A DNA stretch of 64,000 nt, from the NCBI RefSeq assembly GCF_000745345.1, contig NZ_JQNR01000003.1:1054001-1118000 (forward strand), in the 5' to 3' direction. Under the pieces are notes generated by a model. It saw only the letters and a program-made list of their open reading frames with translations, searched no databases and was not told the DNA's origin. Source of the DNA: Actinacidiphila yeochonensis CN732. Its GTDB lineage: Bacteria > Actinomycetota > Actinomycetes > Streptomycetales > Streptomycetaceae. Positions 1 to 8,491 of this stretch are shown here, piece after piece. Within the stretch, counting starts at the first letter, position 1. Each line of letters begins with the position of its first letter. The translations under genes were made by a program, and so were the position numbers.

Positions 1-34
1 GAGCGCGCCGGGCTACGGCGTCTTCCGAATGTGA
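1..34 (+). CDS. C-terminal end of a carboxyltransferase (beta) subunit, partial
   Basis: Only the last ten codons and the TGA at 32-34 are in the window. The readable tail is SAPGYGVFRM; a GYGVFRM-type end is usual for actinobacterial carboxyltransferase subunits of acyl-CoA carboxylases. The gene stops 7 bases before the biotin-carboxylase gene, so the two probably form one operon and one enzyme complex. The substrate (methylcrotonyl-, propionyl- or acetyl-CoA) cannot be read from this fragment; the HMG-CoA lyase downstream favours methylcrotonyl-CoA. Confidence 0.65.
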   Translation, partial: SAPGYGVFRM

Positions 35-41
35 GGGTGAG

Positions 42-2489
42 ATGACCACGCAGACGACACGCCGTCCCGGATCCGGCCTCGCGGACGCCTTCGACACCGT
101 GCTGGTGGCCAATCGGGGGGAGATCGCGGTCCGGGTGATGCGCACGCTGCGCGAGCTGGGGGTGCGCTCCGCCGCCGTCTTCACGGACGCGGACGCCGAG
201 GCGCGCCACGTGCGGGAGGCCGACACGGCGGTGCGGGTGGAGAGTTACCTCTCCGCCGCCGAGATGGTGCGGGCGACGGAAGCGGCGGGCGCGCAGGCCG
301 TCCATCCCGGCTACGGCTTCCTCGCCGAGAACGCGGCGTTCGCCCGGGCGTGCGCCGACGCCGGGCTGGTCTTCATCGGGCCGCCCGCAGCCGCGATCGA
401 GCTGATGGGCGACAAGATCCGCGCCAAGGAGACGGTGCGCGCGGCCGGGGTTCCGGTGGTCCCCGGCAGCAGCGGCAGCGGCCTGACGGACACCGAACTC
501 GTGGCGGCCGCCTGTGAGATCGGGATGCCGGTCCTCCTCAAGCCCTCGGCCGGCGGCGGCGGGAAGGGCATGCGGCTGGTTCGGGACGAGGCCGTGCTGG
601 CGGAGGAGATCGCCGCCGCCCGGCGGGAGGCACGCGGCTCGTTCGGCGACGACACGCTGCTGGTGGAGCGATGGGTGGACCGTCCCCGCCACATCGAGAT
701 CCAGGTGCTGGCCGACGGCCACGGCAACGTGGTGCACCTGGGCGAGCGGGAGTGCTCACTGCAGCGCCGTCACCAGAAGGTCGTCGAGGAGGCCCCGTCG
801 GTGCTGCTGGACGAGGCCACCCGGACCGCCATGGGCGAGGCAGCTGTGCAGGCGGCCAGGTCCTGCGGGTACACCGGAGCCGGCACGGTGGAGTTCATCG
901 TTCCGGGAGCGCGGCCGGACGCGTACTACTTCATGGAGATGAACACCCGGCTCCAGGTGGAGCATCCGGTGACAGAGCTGGTGACCGGGCTCGACCTGGT
1001 GGAGTGGCAGCTGCGGGTGGCCTGCGGGGAGTCGCTGGACTTCGGCCAGGCGGACGTGCGGTTGACCGGCCACGCGGTGGAGGCGCGGATCTGCGCCGAG
1101 ACCGCCCGGCTGGGCGAAGGGCGGGTGGACTTCCTGCCCTCGGCCGGGAAGGTGCTGGAGCTGCGGGAGCCCTCCGGAACCGGGGTGCGGGTGGACTCCG
1201 GGCTGGCCGTCGGCACCGAGGTCGGCACGGCCTATGACCCGATGCTGGCCAAGGTGATCGCCTACGGGCCGGACCGCTCCACAGCACTGCGGCGGCTGCG
1301 GGCAGCCCTGGCGGCCACGGTGGTACTCGGGCTGGAGACCAACACAGGGTTCCTGCGCCGGCTGTTGGGACACCCCGATGTGGCGGCCGGCGCGCTCGAC
1401 ACGGGGCTGATCGACCGGGAGGCCGCGCGGCTGGTGCCGGACGGGGTTCCGGATGAGGTGTACGTGGCGGCCGCGCTGCTGAGGCAGCGCGAGTTGGGGC
1501 CGGTACCGGACGGCTCGGGGTGGGTGGACCCGTTCTCGGTGCCCAGCGGATGGCGGCTGGGCGGCGAGCCGGCCTGGACGGCGCACCACCTGCGGGTGCC
1601 CGGCCGGGACCCGGTGCTGGTGCGGGTGCGCGAGGGCGTGGCGCGGATCGAGGACGGACCGGTGCTAGCGGCACGGATCACCGGTGAAGGGCACCGGGTC
1701 CAGTTGCACCTGTCGGGAAGGGTGACCGCCTTCGAACGGGCCGGCACGTGGCTGGGCCGGGAGGGCGACTGCTGGGAGGTACAGCCGTACGACCCGGTCG
1801 CGGCGGCACTGCGGGGCACGGCCGCGGGCACGGGCGGCGGGGCGCTCACCGCCCCGATGCCGGGCACGGTGACGGTGGTGAAGGTCGCCAAGGGTGAGGA
1901 GGTGGTGACCGGGCAGAGCCTGCTGGTGGTGGAGGCGATGAAGATGGAGCACGTGATCACCGCCCCGCATGACGGGACGGTGGCGGAGATCGACGTCTCG
2001 GTCGGCTCCGCGGTCACGATGGACCAGGTGCTGGTCGTGGTCGCACCCGCCAGGCAGGAGGAGGCCGGCCCGCCGGATACCTCCGCCACACCGGCGCTCG
2101 TGACGGCGAGCCCGACGGAGGCCGGCTCCGGGCAGGTGAGCGCCTCCCCTGGACTGGGGGAAGCCGGGTCCGGGCAGGCGAGCACGCCGACGCGGGGCGG
2201 CGTGGGCCGGGGCGCAGTCGGCGGCGTGACGGCGGGTCGGGCGGCTGGTCATGACAGCGGGCGCGGCCACGGGGCACCCGCGTCAGTGACCGACGACAGG
2301 GCAGTCGGCAACGCCTCGGCCGTATCAGTATCAGCACCATCGCCATCCCCATCGCGTTCGCCATCGCCGCCGCCAGCGCCGCCGCCAGCGCCGCCGCCGT
2401 CGCCATCAGCGTCGGCCGCACCGGCGCCAGCGTCATCTCCCTCGCCGCCGGTGGAGGCGGTACGGGCAGGAGAGGGTGAGCAGCCGTGA
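42..2489 (+). CDS. Acyl-CoA carboxylase alpha subunit (biotin carboxylase + biotin carrier)
   Basis: This 815-residue protein carboxylates its own biotin using ATP and bicarbonate and hands the carboxyl group to the beta subunit. The biotin carboxylase N-domain starts near residue 18 (VLVANRGEIAVRVM). The ATP-grasp glycine loop KPSAGGGGKGM is near residue 168 and EMNTRLQVEHPVTE near 300. The biotinyl domain carries EAMKMEH, with the biotinylated lysine near residue 634. Family members normally end soon after this domain; here about 145 extra residues follow, rich in Pro, Ser, Ala and Gly and encoded by near-perfect short repeats (about 2040-2470). GTGAGGGTGAG before the ATG serves as the ribosome site. 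The stop overlaps the GTG of the next gene by 4 bases, so translation is coupled. With HMG-CoA lyase and an acyl-CoA dehydrogenase next to it, methylcrotonyl-CoA carboxylation in leucine breakdown is the best guess. Confidence 0.9.
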   Translation: MTTQTTRRPGSGLADAFDTVLVANRGEIAVRVMRTLRELGVRSAAVFTDADAEARHVREADTAVRVESYLSAAEMVRATEAAGAQAVHPGYGFLAENAAFARACADAGLVFIGPPAAAIELMGDKIRAKETVRAAGVPVVPGSSGSGLTDTELVAAACEIGMPVLLKPSAGGGGKGMRLVRDEAVLAEEIAAARREARGSFGDDTLLVERWVDRPRHIEIQVLADGHGNVVHLGERECSLQRRHQKVVEEAPSVLLDEATRTAMGEAAVQAARSCGYTGAGTVEFIVPGARPDAYYFMEMNTRLQVEHPVTELVTGLDLVEWQLRVACGESLDFGQADVRLTGHAVEARICAETARLGEGRVDFLPSAGKVLELREPSGTGVRVDSGLAVGTEVGTAYDPMLAKVIAYGPDRSTALRRLRAALAATVVLGLETNTGFLRRLLGHPDVAAGALDTGLIDREAARLVPDGVPDEVYVAAALLRQRELGPVPDGSGWVDPFSVPSGWRLGGEPAWTAHHLRVPGRDPVLVRVREGVARIEDGPVLAARITGEGHRVQLHLSGRVTAFERAGTWLGREGDCWEVQPYDPVAAALRGTAAGTGGGALTAPMPGTVTVVKVAKGEEVVTGQSLLVVEAMKMEHVITAPHDGTVAEIDVSVGSAVTMDQVLVVVAPARQEEAGPPDTSATPALVTASPTEAGSGQVSASPGLGEAGSGQASTPTRGGVGRGAVGGVTAGRAAGHDSGRGHGAPASVTDDRAVGNASAVSVSAPSPSPSRSPSPPPAPPPAPPPSPSASAAPAPASSPSPPVEAVRAGEGEQP

Positions 2490-3478
2490 CGGCGGAGGAG
2501 AGGACCACCGCGGGAAGCGCCGTTGTGGTGCCCGAGGGACTGCCGATGGAGGTGCCGCTGGCCGGGCTCCCGTCAGGAGTGCGCATCCACGAGGTGGGGG
2601 CCCGTGACGGGTTGCAGAACGAGAAGGCCACCGTGCCGACCGAGGTGAAGGCCGAGTTCGTGCACCGGCTGGCTGCGGCGGGGCTGAGCACGATCGAGGC
2701 GACCAGCTTCGTCCATCCGGCGTGGGTGCCGCAGCTGGCTGACGCGGCGGAGTTGGTGCCGCTGCTGGCGGACCTTGCCTCGGACCCCGGGATGCGCCTG
2801 CCCGTGCTGGTGCCCAACCAGCGTGGTTTGGAGCGGGCGCTGGAGCTGGGCGTACGGGAGATCGCGGTCTTCGGCAGCGCCACCGAGTCCTTCGCGAAGG
2901 CCAATCTGAACCGGACGGTGGACGAGTCGCTGGCGATGTTCGAGCCGGTGGTTGCCCGGGCCCGGGCGGAGGGCCTGCGGGTGCGGGGCTATCTGTCGAT
3001 GTGCTTCGGCGACCCGTGGGAGGGCCCGGTTCCCGTCGGGCAGGTCGCTTCGGTGGCAAGGCGGCTGCACGCCATGGGCTGCTCGGAGTTGAGCCTCGGG
3101 GACACCATCGGGGTGGCTACCCCGGGCCATGTCGTCACGCTGTTGGACGAGTTGACGGGGAGCGGGGTCCCGGTCGGCGAGCTGGCGGTCCACTTCCACG
3201 ACACCTACGGCCAGGCGCTGTCGAACACGCTGGCCGCGCTGGGCCGGGGGGTGACCGTGGTCGACGCCTCGGCGGGGGGTCTCGGTGGCTGCCCCTACGC
3301 GAAGAGCGCCACCGGCAACCTGGCCACCGAGGACCTCGTCTGGATGCTGCAGGGGCTGGGCATCCGCACCGGGGTCGACCTCGTCCGCCTCAGCGCCACA
3401 AGCGCGTGGATGGCGGAGCAGTTGGGACGGCCGAGTCCGTCCCGTACCGTCCGCGCCCTCACCCACCGGGAGCAGTGA
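2486..3478 (+). CDS. mvaB: Hydroxymethylglutaryl-CoA lyase
   Basis: The 330-residue enzyme cleaves HMG-CoA to acetoacetate and acetyl-CoA, the last step of leucine degradation. It is a TIM-barrel HMGL-like protein. RIHEVGARDGLQNE near residue 33 supplies the conserved Arg-Asp pair, VHFHDTYGQAL near 232 gives metal-binding histidines, and GLGGCPYAKSATGNL near 266 holds the catalytic loop cysteine. The GTG start overlaps the previous stop (GTGA), and the acyl-CoA dehydrogenase begins 3 bases after its stop, so it is the middle gene of a tight operon. About 25 residues before the first conserved motif are low complexity. Length and motifs are normal for the family. Confidence 0.93.
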   Translation: MTAEERTTAGSAVVVPEGLPMEVPLAGLPSGVRIHEVGARDGLQNEKATVPTEVKAEFVHRLAAAGLSTIEATSFVHPAWVPQLADAAELVPLLADLASDPGMRLPVLVPNQRGLERALELGVREIAVFGSATESFAKANLNRTVDESLAMFEPVVARARAEGLRVRGYLSMCFGDPWEGPVPVGQVASVARRLHAMGCSELSLGDTIGVATPGHVVTLLDELTGSGVPVGELAVHFHDTYGQALSNTLAALGRGVTVVDASAGGLGGCPYAKSATGNLATEDLVWMLQGLGIRTGVDLVRLSATSAWMAEQLGRPSPSRTVRALTHREQ

Positions 3479-3481
3479 GCC

Positions 3482-4648
3482 ATGTCGATCGACCACCGTC
3501 TGTCCGAGGAGCACGAGGCACTGCGCGCGACCGTGGCGGAGTTCGCCCGGGATGTCGTCGCACCGAAGATCGGCGAGTACTACGAGCAGGGCGAGTTCCC
3601 GTACGAGATCGTGCGGGAGATGGGGCGGATGGGCCTGTTCGGGTTGCCGTTCCCCGAGGAGTACGGCGGGATGGGCGGTGACTACTTCGCCCTGGGGCTG
3701 GTGCTGGAGGAGCTGGCCCGGGTGGACTCGTCGGTGGCGATCACCCTGGAGGCGGCGGTGTCGCTGGGGGCGATGCCGATCCATCTCTTCGGCACGGAGG
3801 AGCAGAAGCGGGCCTGGCTGCCGAAACTGTGCTCGGGGGAGGCACTGGGCGCGTTCGGCCTCACCGAGCCCGGCGGCGGATCGGACGCGGGAGGGACCCG
3901 GACCACCGCGCGGCTGGACGAGGCCGCCGGGGAATGGGTGGTCAACGGCACCAAGTGCTTCATCACCAACTCCGGCACGGACATCACCAGCCTCGTCACG
4001 GTGACCGCGGTGACCGGCCGCAAGGACGACGGGCGACCGCTCATCTCGGCGATCATCGTCCCGGCCGGGACCCCGGGGTTCACCGCGTCGAAGAAGTACA
4101 GCAAGGTCGGGTGGAACGCGTCGGACACCCGGGAGCTGTCCTTCACCGACTGCCGGGTGCCGAAGGAGAACCTGCTGGGTGGGGAGGGCCGCGGTTACGC
4201 GCAGTTCCTGCGCATCCTGGACGAGGGACGGGTCGCCATCGCCGCGCTGGCGACCGGGCTGGCGCAGGGGTGTGTGGACGAGTCGGTGGCGTACGCCGGT
4301 CAGCGGGAGGCGTTCGGGCGGCCGATCGGAGCGAACCAGGCGATCCAGTTCAAGCTCGCGGACATGGAGATGCGGGCGTACACCGCACGGCTGGCGTGGC
4401 GGGACGCGGCCTCACGGATGGTGCGCGGGGAGTCGTTCAAGAAGCAGGCGGCGCTGGCGAAGCTGTACTCCTCCGAGATCGCGGTGACCAACGCGCGGGA
4501 GGCCACCCAGATCCACGGCGGGTACGGCTTCATGAACGAGTATCCGGTGGCGCGGATGTGGCGGGATTCCAAGATCCTGGAGATCGGGGAGGGCACCAGC
4601 GAGGTGCAGCGGATGCTGATCGCGCGGGAGTTGGGACTGGCGGGGTAG
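3482..4648 (+). CDS. acdH: Acyl-CoA dehydrogenase (AcdH-like)
   Basis: The 388-residue flavoprotein oxidises acyl-CoA to 2-enoyl-CoA and passes electrons to electron-transfer flavoprotein. It has the usual three-domain layout: the helical N-domain, the beta-domain signatures FGLTEPGGGSDAGG (near residue 125) and VNGTKCFITN (near 157), and the C-terminal QIHGGYGFMNEYPVARMWRD (near 343). The sequence LEIGEGTSEVQRM near 366 carries the EGT position used as catalytic base by most family members; isovaleryl-CoA dehydrogenases use a different position, so a broader branched/short-chain substrate range is likely. The order carboxylase, HMG-CoA lyase, acyl-CoA dehydrogenase matches the Streptomyces acdH locus. 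It is the last gene of the operon; a strong hairpin follows. Confidence 0.9.
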   Translation: MSIDHRLSEEHEALRATVAEFARDVVAPKIGEYYEQGEFPYEIVREMGRMGLFGLPFPEEYGGMGGDYFALGLVLEELARVDSSVAITLEAAVSLGAMPIHLFGTEEQKRAWLPKLCSGEALGAFGLTEPGGGSDAGGTRTTARLDEAAGEWVVNGTKCFITNSGTDITSLVTVTAVTGRKDDGRPLISAIIVPAGTPGFTASKKYSKVGWNASDTRELSFTDCRVPKENLLGGEGRGYAQFLRILDEGRVAIAALATGLAQGCVDESVAYAGQREAFGRPIGANQAIQFKLADMEMRAYTARLAWRDAASRMVRGESFKKQAALAKLYSSEIAVTNAREATQIHGGYGFMNEYPVARMWRDSKILEIGEGTSEVQRMLIARELGLAG

Positions 4649-4720
4649 CCGGGGGCAGTGGACCGAGGCAGCCGACGGGGCCGGTCGGCGGGCGCCGGGC
4701 GGATCGCGCCGGACGATCAG

Positions 4721-4767
4721 CCGCACGCGAACCGCCCAACGATCCGCGCCGGGCGGTTTGCGTGGGG
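4721..4767 (+). terminator. Hairpin terminator after acdH operon
   Basis: Arms 4721-4737 and 4751-4767 pair over 17 bp with two mismatched positions around a 13-base loop (core AACCGCCC / GGGCGGTT). It lies 73 bases after the acdH stop and just before the iron-regulated promoter, so it insulates the catabolic operon from the siderophore operon. Confidence 0.7.
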
Positions 4768-4803
4768 GCTGAGGGGCGGAAGAAGCCCCCACGAGAGGGT
4801 GAG

Positions 4804-4822
4804 TTAGGTTAGCCTTGCCTAA
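4804..4822. promoter_or_regulatory. Iron box (DmdR/DtxR-type operator) of the des operon
   Basis: TTAGGTTAGCCTTGCCTAA is a 19-bp interrupted palindrome very close to the iron-box consensus of DmdR1/DtxR/IdeR repressors. It sits about 30 bases upstream of desA. Binding of the Fe(II)-loaded repressor here would switch the siderophore operon off when iron is plentiful. The match is seen directly; the repressor gene is not in the window. Confidence 0.88.
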
Positions 4823-4852
4823 TCTAAGCCCCCTCATGAGAGGCGTGCCCTC

Positions 4853-6481
4853 ATGCGTTCACACCTGCTCAGTCACACGACGACAGAGCAGTACCGCCGC
4901 TCCGTCACGCAGGGAGTCGATCAGGTGGCCAGTGCGCTGGCCACCGCCGACCGCCCGTTCTCCGGGATCGCGCCGGACGAGTTGGCGCCGAGCGTCGACG
5001 CGGTCGACCTGGACCGCCCCCTGGGTGACACCGCGGCCGCACTGGCGGAGTTGGAGTCGGTCTACCTGCGGGACGCGGTGTACTTCCACCACCCCCGGTA
5101 CCTCGCCCACCTCAACTGCCCGGTGGCGATTCCGGCGGTGGCCGCCGAGGCGGTGCTCAGCGCGGTCAACTCCTCGCTGGACACATGGGACCAGAGTGGC
5201 GGGGCGACGCTGATCGAGCGCAGACTCGTCGACTGGACAGCCGAACGGATCGGCCTGGGACCCGACGCCGACGGGGTCTTCACCAGTGGCGGCACCCAGT
5301 CGAACCTCCAGGCGCTGCTGCTGGCCCGCGAGGAGGCGGTGGCGCGGGGTGCGGACCCGGCGCGCCTGCGGGTGTTCACGTCGGAGTGCGGCCACTTCAG
5401 CGTCCGCAAGTCGGCGAAGCTGCTGGGGCTGCCGCCCGAGGCACTGGTCGTCGTGGCCTGCGACGCCGAGATGCGGATGGACCCGGCCGCGCTGGCCCGC
5501 GAGTTGGCCGTCTGCGCACGGGAGGGCACGTCGCCGATGGCGGTGGTGGCCACAGCGGGCACCACCGACTTCGGTTCGATCGACCCGCTGCCGGAGATCG
5601 CCGGGCTGTGCGCGCGGCACGGCGTCTGGCTGCACGTGGACGCGGCTTACGGCTGTGGCCTGCTGGTCTCCCCCACCCGCCGGCAGCTGCTGTCCGGCAT
5701 CGAGGCCGCGGACTCGGTCACCGTGGACTACCACAAGTCGTTCTTCCAGCCGGTCAGTTCGAGCGCGCTGCTGGTCCGCGACCGTGCGGTGCTGCGGCAT
5801 GCCACCTACCACTCCGAGTACCTCAACCCGCGCCGGGCGGTGGCCGAGCGCATCCCGAACCAGGTGGACAAGTCGCTCCAGACCACCCGCCGTTTCGACG
5901 CGCTCAAACTGTGGATGACGCTCCGGGTGATGGGTGCCGACGGAGTGGGCGCCCTCTTCGACGAGGTGGTGGACCTCGCTGCCGGGGCCTGGCGGCTGCT
6001 GGACGAGGACCCGCGGTTCGAGGTGGTGACCCGCCCGACGCTCTCCACGTTGACCTTCCGCTGGGTCCCGCCCGGCGACGGCGACACGGTGCCCGGCGTT
6101 CCGACCGCCGCCCGGCCGTCCGCAACCGTCCCCGCGCCGTCCGCAACCGTCCCCGCGCCGTCCGCCACCGTCCCCGTGCTGTCCGGCTCCGTCCCCGCGC
6201 CGCCCGCCCCGGACTCCCCCTCCCCCGCACGCTCCGCCGCCCACGCCGACCTGGCGGACGACGCCGTCGACCAGGCGAACCTGCACGCGCGGCGCGCCCT
6301 GTTCGCGTCCGGGCAGGCGGTCGTGGCCGGCACCAAGGTGCACGGCCGCCACTACCTGAAGTTCACCCTGCTCAACCCCGCCACCACCACCGACGACATC
6401 GCCGCCGTGCTCGACCTCATCGCCGACCACGCCGCCCGCCATCTGGACCTCGGAGGCCGGCTTGTCCACGCCGCCTGCTGA
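4853..6481 (+). CDS. desA: Lysine decarboxylase of desferrioxamine synthesis (DesA)
   Basis: This PLP enzyme of decarboxylase group II converts L-lysine to cadaverine, the first step of desferrioxamine synthesis. VDAAYG near residue 263 and [13 protein letters not shown] near 290 (HK holds the PLP lysine) are the family signatures. GAGAGG lies 10 bases before the ATG. The protein is 542 residues, about 60 longer than usual. The surplus is an insertion at roughly residues 415-460 made of SATVPAP-type repeats, placed between the large PLP domain and the small C-terminal domain ([16 protein letters not shown]). The 3' end overlaps the TTG start of desB by 20 bases. Regulation by iron is expected from the box upstream. 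Confidence 0.93.
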   Translation: MRSHLLSHTTTEQYRRSVTQGVDQVASALATADRPFSGIAPDELAPSVDAVDLDRPLGDTAAALAELESVYLRDAVYFHHPRYLAHLNCPVAIPAVAAEAVLSAVNSSLDTWDQSGGATLIERRLVDWTAERIGLGPDADGVFTSGGTQSNLQALLLAREEAVARGADPARLRVFTSECGHFSVRKSAKLLGLPPEALVVVACDAEMRMDPAALARELAVCAREGTSPMAVVATAGTTDFGSIDPLPEIAGLCARHGVWLHVDAAYGCGLLVSPTRRQLLSGIEAADSVTVDYHKSFFQPVSSSALLVRDRAVLRHATYHSEYLNPRRAVAERIPNQVDKSLQTTRRFDALKLWMTLRVMGADGVGALFDEVVDLAAGAWRLLDEDPRFEVVTRPTLSTLTFRWVPPGDGDTVPGVPTAARPSATVPAPSATVPAPSATVPVLSGSVPAPPAPDSPSPARSAAHADLADDAVDQANLHARRALFASGQAVVAGTKVHGRHYLKFTLLNPATTTDDIAAVLDLIADHAARHLDLGGRLVHAAC

Positions 6482-7943
6482 CCCCCGCCCCACCGCGTCG
6501 ACCCCACCGGGCCGAAACACCCGGAGCACCCAGGGCGCCCAGAGCACCCCGATCGACCGGACCGACCGGACCGACCGGACCGGCCCCGCCCACCGCGCCG
6601 ACCGGACCGACCGGACCAGCCCCGCCCACCGCGCCGACCAGACCGACCGGACCAGCCGGGCCGACCGGGGGGACCCCGCCGCCCTGGACTTCGTGGCGAT
6701 CGGCCTCGGCCCGTTCAACCTCGGCCTCGCCTGCCTGACCGAGCCGCTGCCCGGCCTCCGCGGCGTCTTCCTGGAACGCAAGCCGGACTTCGACTGGCAC
6801 TCGGGCATGTTCCTGGAGGGCAGCACCCTCCAGACGCCGTTCCTCTCCGACCTGGTGACGCTCGCCGATCCGACCTCGCCGTTCAGCTTCCTCAACTACC
6901 TCAAGCAGAAGGGGCGGTTGTACCCCTTCTACATCCGCGAGAGCTTCTTCCCGCTGCGCGAGGAGTTCAACGACTACTGCCGCTGGGCGGCGGCCCGCCT
7001 CTCCTCGGTGCGCTTCGGCCGGACCGTCACCGAAGTCGTCCACGACGAGCGCACGCGGGAGTACACCGTCCGCACCGCCGAGGGCGAGACGTTCCACGCG
7101 CCGCGCCTGGTGCTGGGCACCGGCACCCCGCCGCACCTGCCACCCGCGTGCGAGGGACTGGGCGGCGACCTCGTGCACAGCTCCGGCTACCTGCCGGCGA
7201 AGGAGCGGCTCCAGCGCAAGCGCAGCATCACCGTGGTCGGCAGCGGCCAGAGCGCCGCGGAGATCTACCACGACCTGCTCCAGGACATCGACCGGTACGG
7301 CTACCGGCTGACCTGGGCGACGCGCTCCCCGCGCTTCTTCCCGCTGGAGTACACCAAGCTCACCCTGGAGATGACCTCCCCGGAGTACGTGGACCACTTC
7401 CACGCCCTTCCACCCGGGGTGCGCGACACCCTCGGCGCCGCCCAGAAGAACCTGTACAAGGGCATCAACTCCGAGCTGATCAACGCCGTCTTCGACCTGC
7501 TCTACACCAAGAGCCGCCGCGGCGAGGTCCCCACCCGGCTGCTCACCAACACCTCGCTGGACACCGCCCGCTACGACGCCGCCACGGGCACGTACACCCT
7601 CGGGCTGCGGCAGGTCGAGCAGGACCGCTCCCACAGCCTCGACACCGAGGGCCTGGTGCTGGCCACCGGCTACCGGTACGAGGTGCCCGCGTTCCTGGAG
7701 CCCGTACGGCACCGTATCCGCTGGGACGGCCGGGGCCGCTACGACGTCACCCGCGACTACGCGATCGACGTGACCGGTGAGGGGATCTACGTCCAGAACG
7801 CCGAGTTGCACACCCACGGGTTCACCGCGCCCGACCTGGGCATGGCCGCCTACCGCAACTCCCGCATCATCCGCCGGCTGTCGGGCGGCGCGGAGCCGTA
7901 CCCGGTGGAGACCTCCATCGCCTTCCAGGAGTTCAGCGCATGA
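6462..7943 (+). CDS. desB: Cadaverine N-monooxygenase (DesB)
   Basis: This FAD/NADPH-dependent monooxygenase of the lysine/ornithine N-hydroxylase family makes N-hydroxycadaverine. [16 protein letters not shown] near residue 72 binds [15 protein letters not shown] near 255 binds NADPH, and [13 protein letters not shown] near 400 is the family C-terminal ATGY motif. The likely start is TTG at 6462: GGAGG precedes it by 5 bases and it lies inside the end of desA. Family members start close to the FAD motif; this one has about 65 extra N-terminal residues built of TDRTDRT and GPAHRAD repeats encoded by 6556-6660. Alternative starts inside that repeat have no better ribosome site. The stop overlaps desC (ATGA). 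Confidence 0.92.
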   Translation: MSTPPADPRPTASTPPGRNTRSTQGAQSTPIDRTDRTDRTGPAHRADRTDRTSPAHRADQTDRTSRADRGDPAALDFVAIGLGPFNLGLACLTEPLPGLRGVFLERKPDFDWHSGMFLEGSTLQTPFLSDLVTLADPTSPFSFLNYLKQKGRLYPFYIRESFFPLREEFNDYCRWAAARLSSVRFGRTVTEVVHDERTREYTVRTAEGETFHAPRLVLGTGTPPHLPPACEGLGGDLVHSSGYLPAKERLQRKRSITVVGSGQSAAEIYHDLLQDIDRYGYRLTWATRSPRFFPLEYTKLTLEMTSPEYVDHFHALPPGVRDTLGAAQKNLYKGINSELINAVFDLLYTKSRRGEVPTRLLTNTSLDTARYDAATGTYTLGLRQVEQDRSHSLDTEGLVLATGYRYEVPAFLEPVRHRIRWDGRGRYDVTRDYAIDVTGEGIYVQNAELHTHGFTAPDLGMAAYRNSRIIRRLSGGAEPYPVETSIAFQEFSA

Positions 7944-8491
7944 CCGCCCTCCCGCCCGACCCCGCCCGCTTCACCTTCCGCCCCGTCGAGCCGTCCGCCG
8001 ACGCCGGGTTGCTGTACCCGTGGGTCACCCACCCCAAGGCGTCGTTCTGGCTGATGGACGACGCGACCCCGGCCGAGGTCGAACGCGTCTACGCCGACAT
8101 CGCCGCGGCCCCGTACCAGGACGCCTTCGTGGGGCTCCTCGACGGCCGACCGGTGTGCCTGATGGAGCGGTACGACCCGGCGCGGGTCGAACTCGTCGGG
8201 TTGTTCGACGCCGAGCCGGGCGATGTCGGCATGCACTTCCTGACGGCGCCCGCCGACCCGGCCACCGGGCCCGTCCACGGCTTCACCCGGGCGGTGATCA
8301 CCGCGGTGATGGCCGAGCTCTTCGCCGACCCGTCGGTCCGCAGGGTGGTCGTCGAGCCGGACGTGCGGAACACGGCCGTGCAGGCACTGAACGCGGCCGT
8401 CGGCTTCCGCACGGTCGGCACCGTCCGCACACCGCACAAGGAAGCGCTGCTCAGTACCTGCACCCGCGAACAGTTCGAGGCCGCCCGATGA
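7940..8491 (+). CDS. desC: N-hydroxycadaverine acyltransferase (DesC)
   Basis: The 183-residue GNAT-fold protein of the IucB/RhbD type acylates N-hydroxycadaverine with acetyl- or succinyl-CoA to give the hydroxamate building blocks. The N-terminal [19 protein letters not shown] and the core [21 protein letters not shown] are characteristic of siderophore acetyltransferases. It overlaps desB by 4 bases and desD by 4 bases (both ATGA), so the whole operon is translationally coupled. Length is normal and no repeat insertion is present, unlike its three partners. Confidence 0.92.
   Translation: MTALPPDPARFTFRPVEPSADAGLLYPWVTHPKASFWLMDDATPAEVERVYADIAAAPYQDAFVGLLDGRPVCLMERYDPARVELVGLFDAEPGDVGMHFLTAPADPATGPVHGFTRAVITAVMAELFADPSVRRVVVEPDVRNTAVQALNAAVGFRTVGTVRTPHKEALLSTCTREQFEAAR

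Noticed and set aside
2014..2904. Minus-strand open frames opposite the carboxylase tail and mvaB
   Set aside because: Low-complexity shadows without start signals.
4859..6895. Minus-strand 678-codon open frame opposite desA
   Set aside because: Shadow of desA/desB codon bias; the predicted protein is repetitive and unlike any family.
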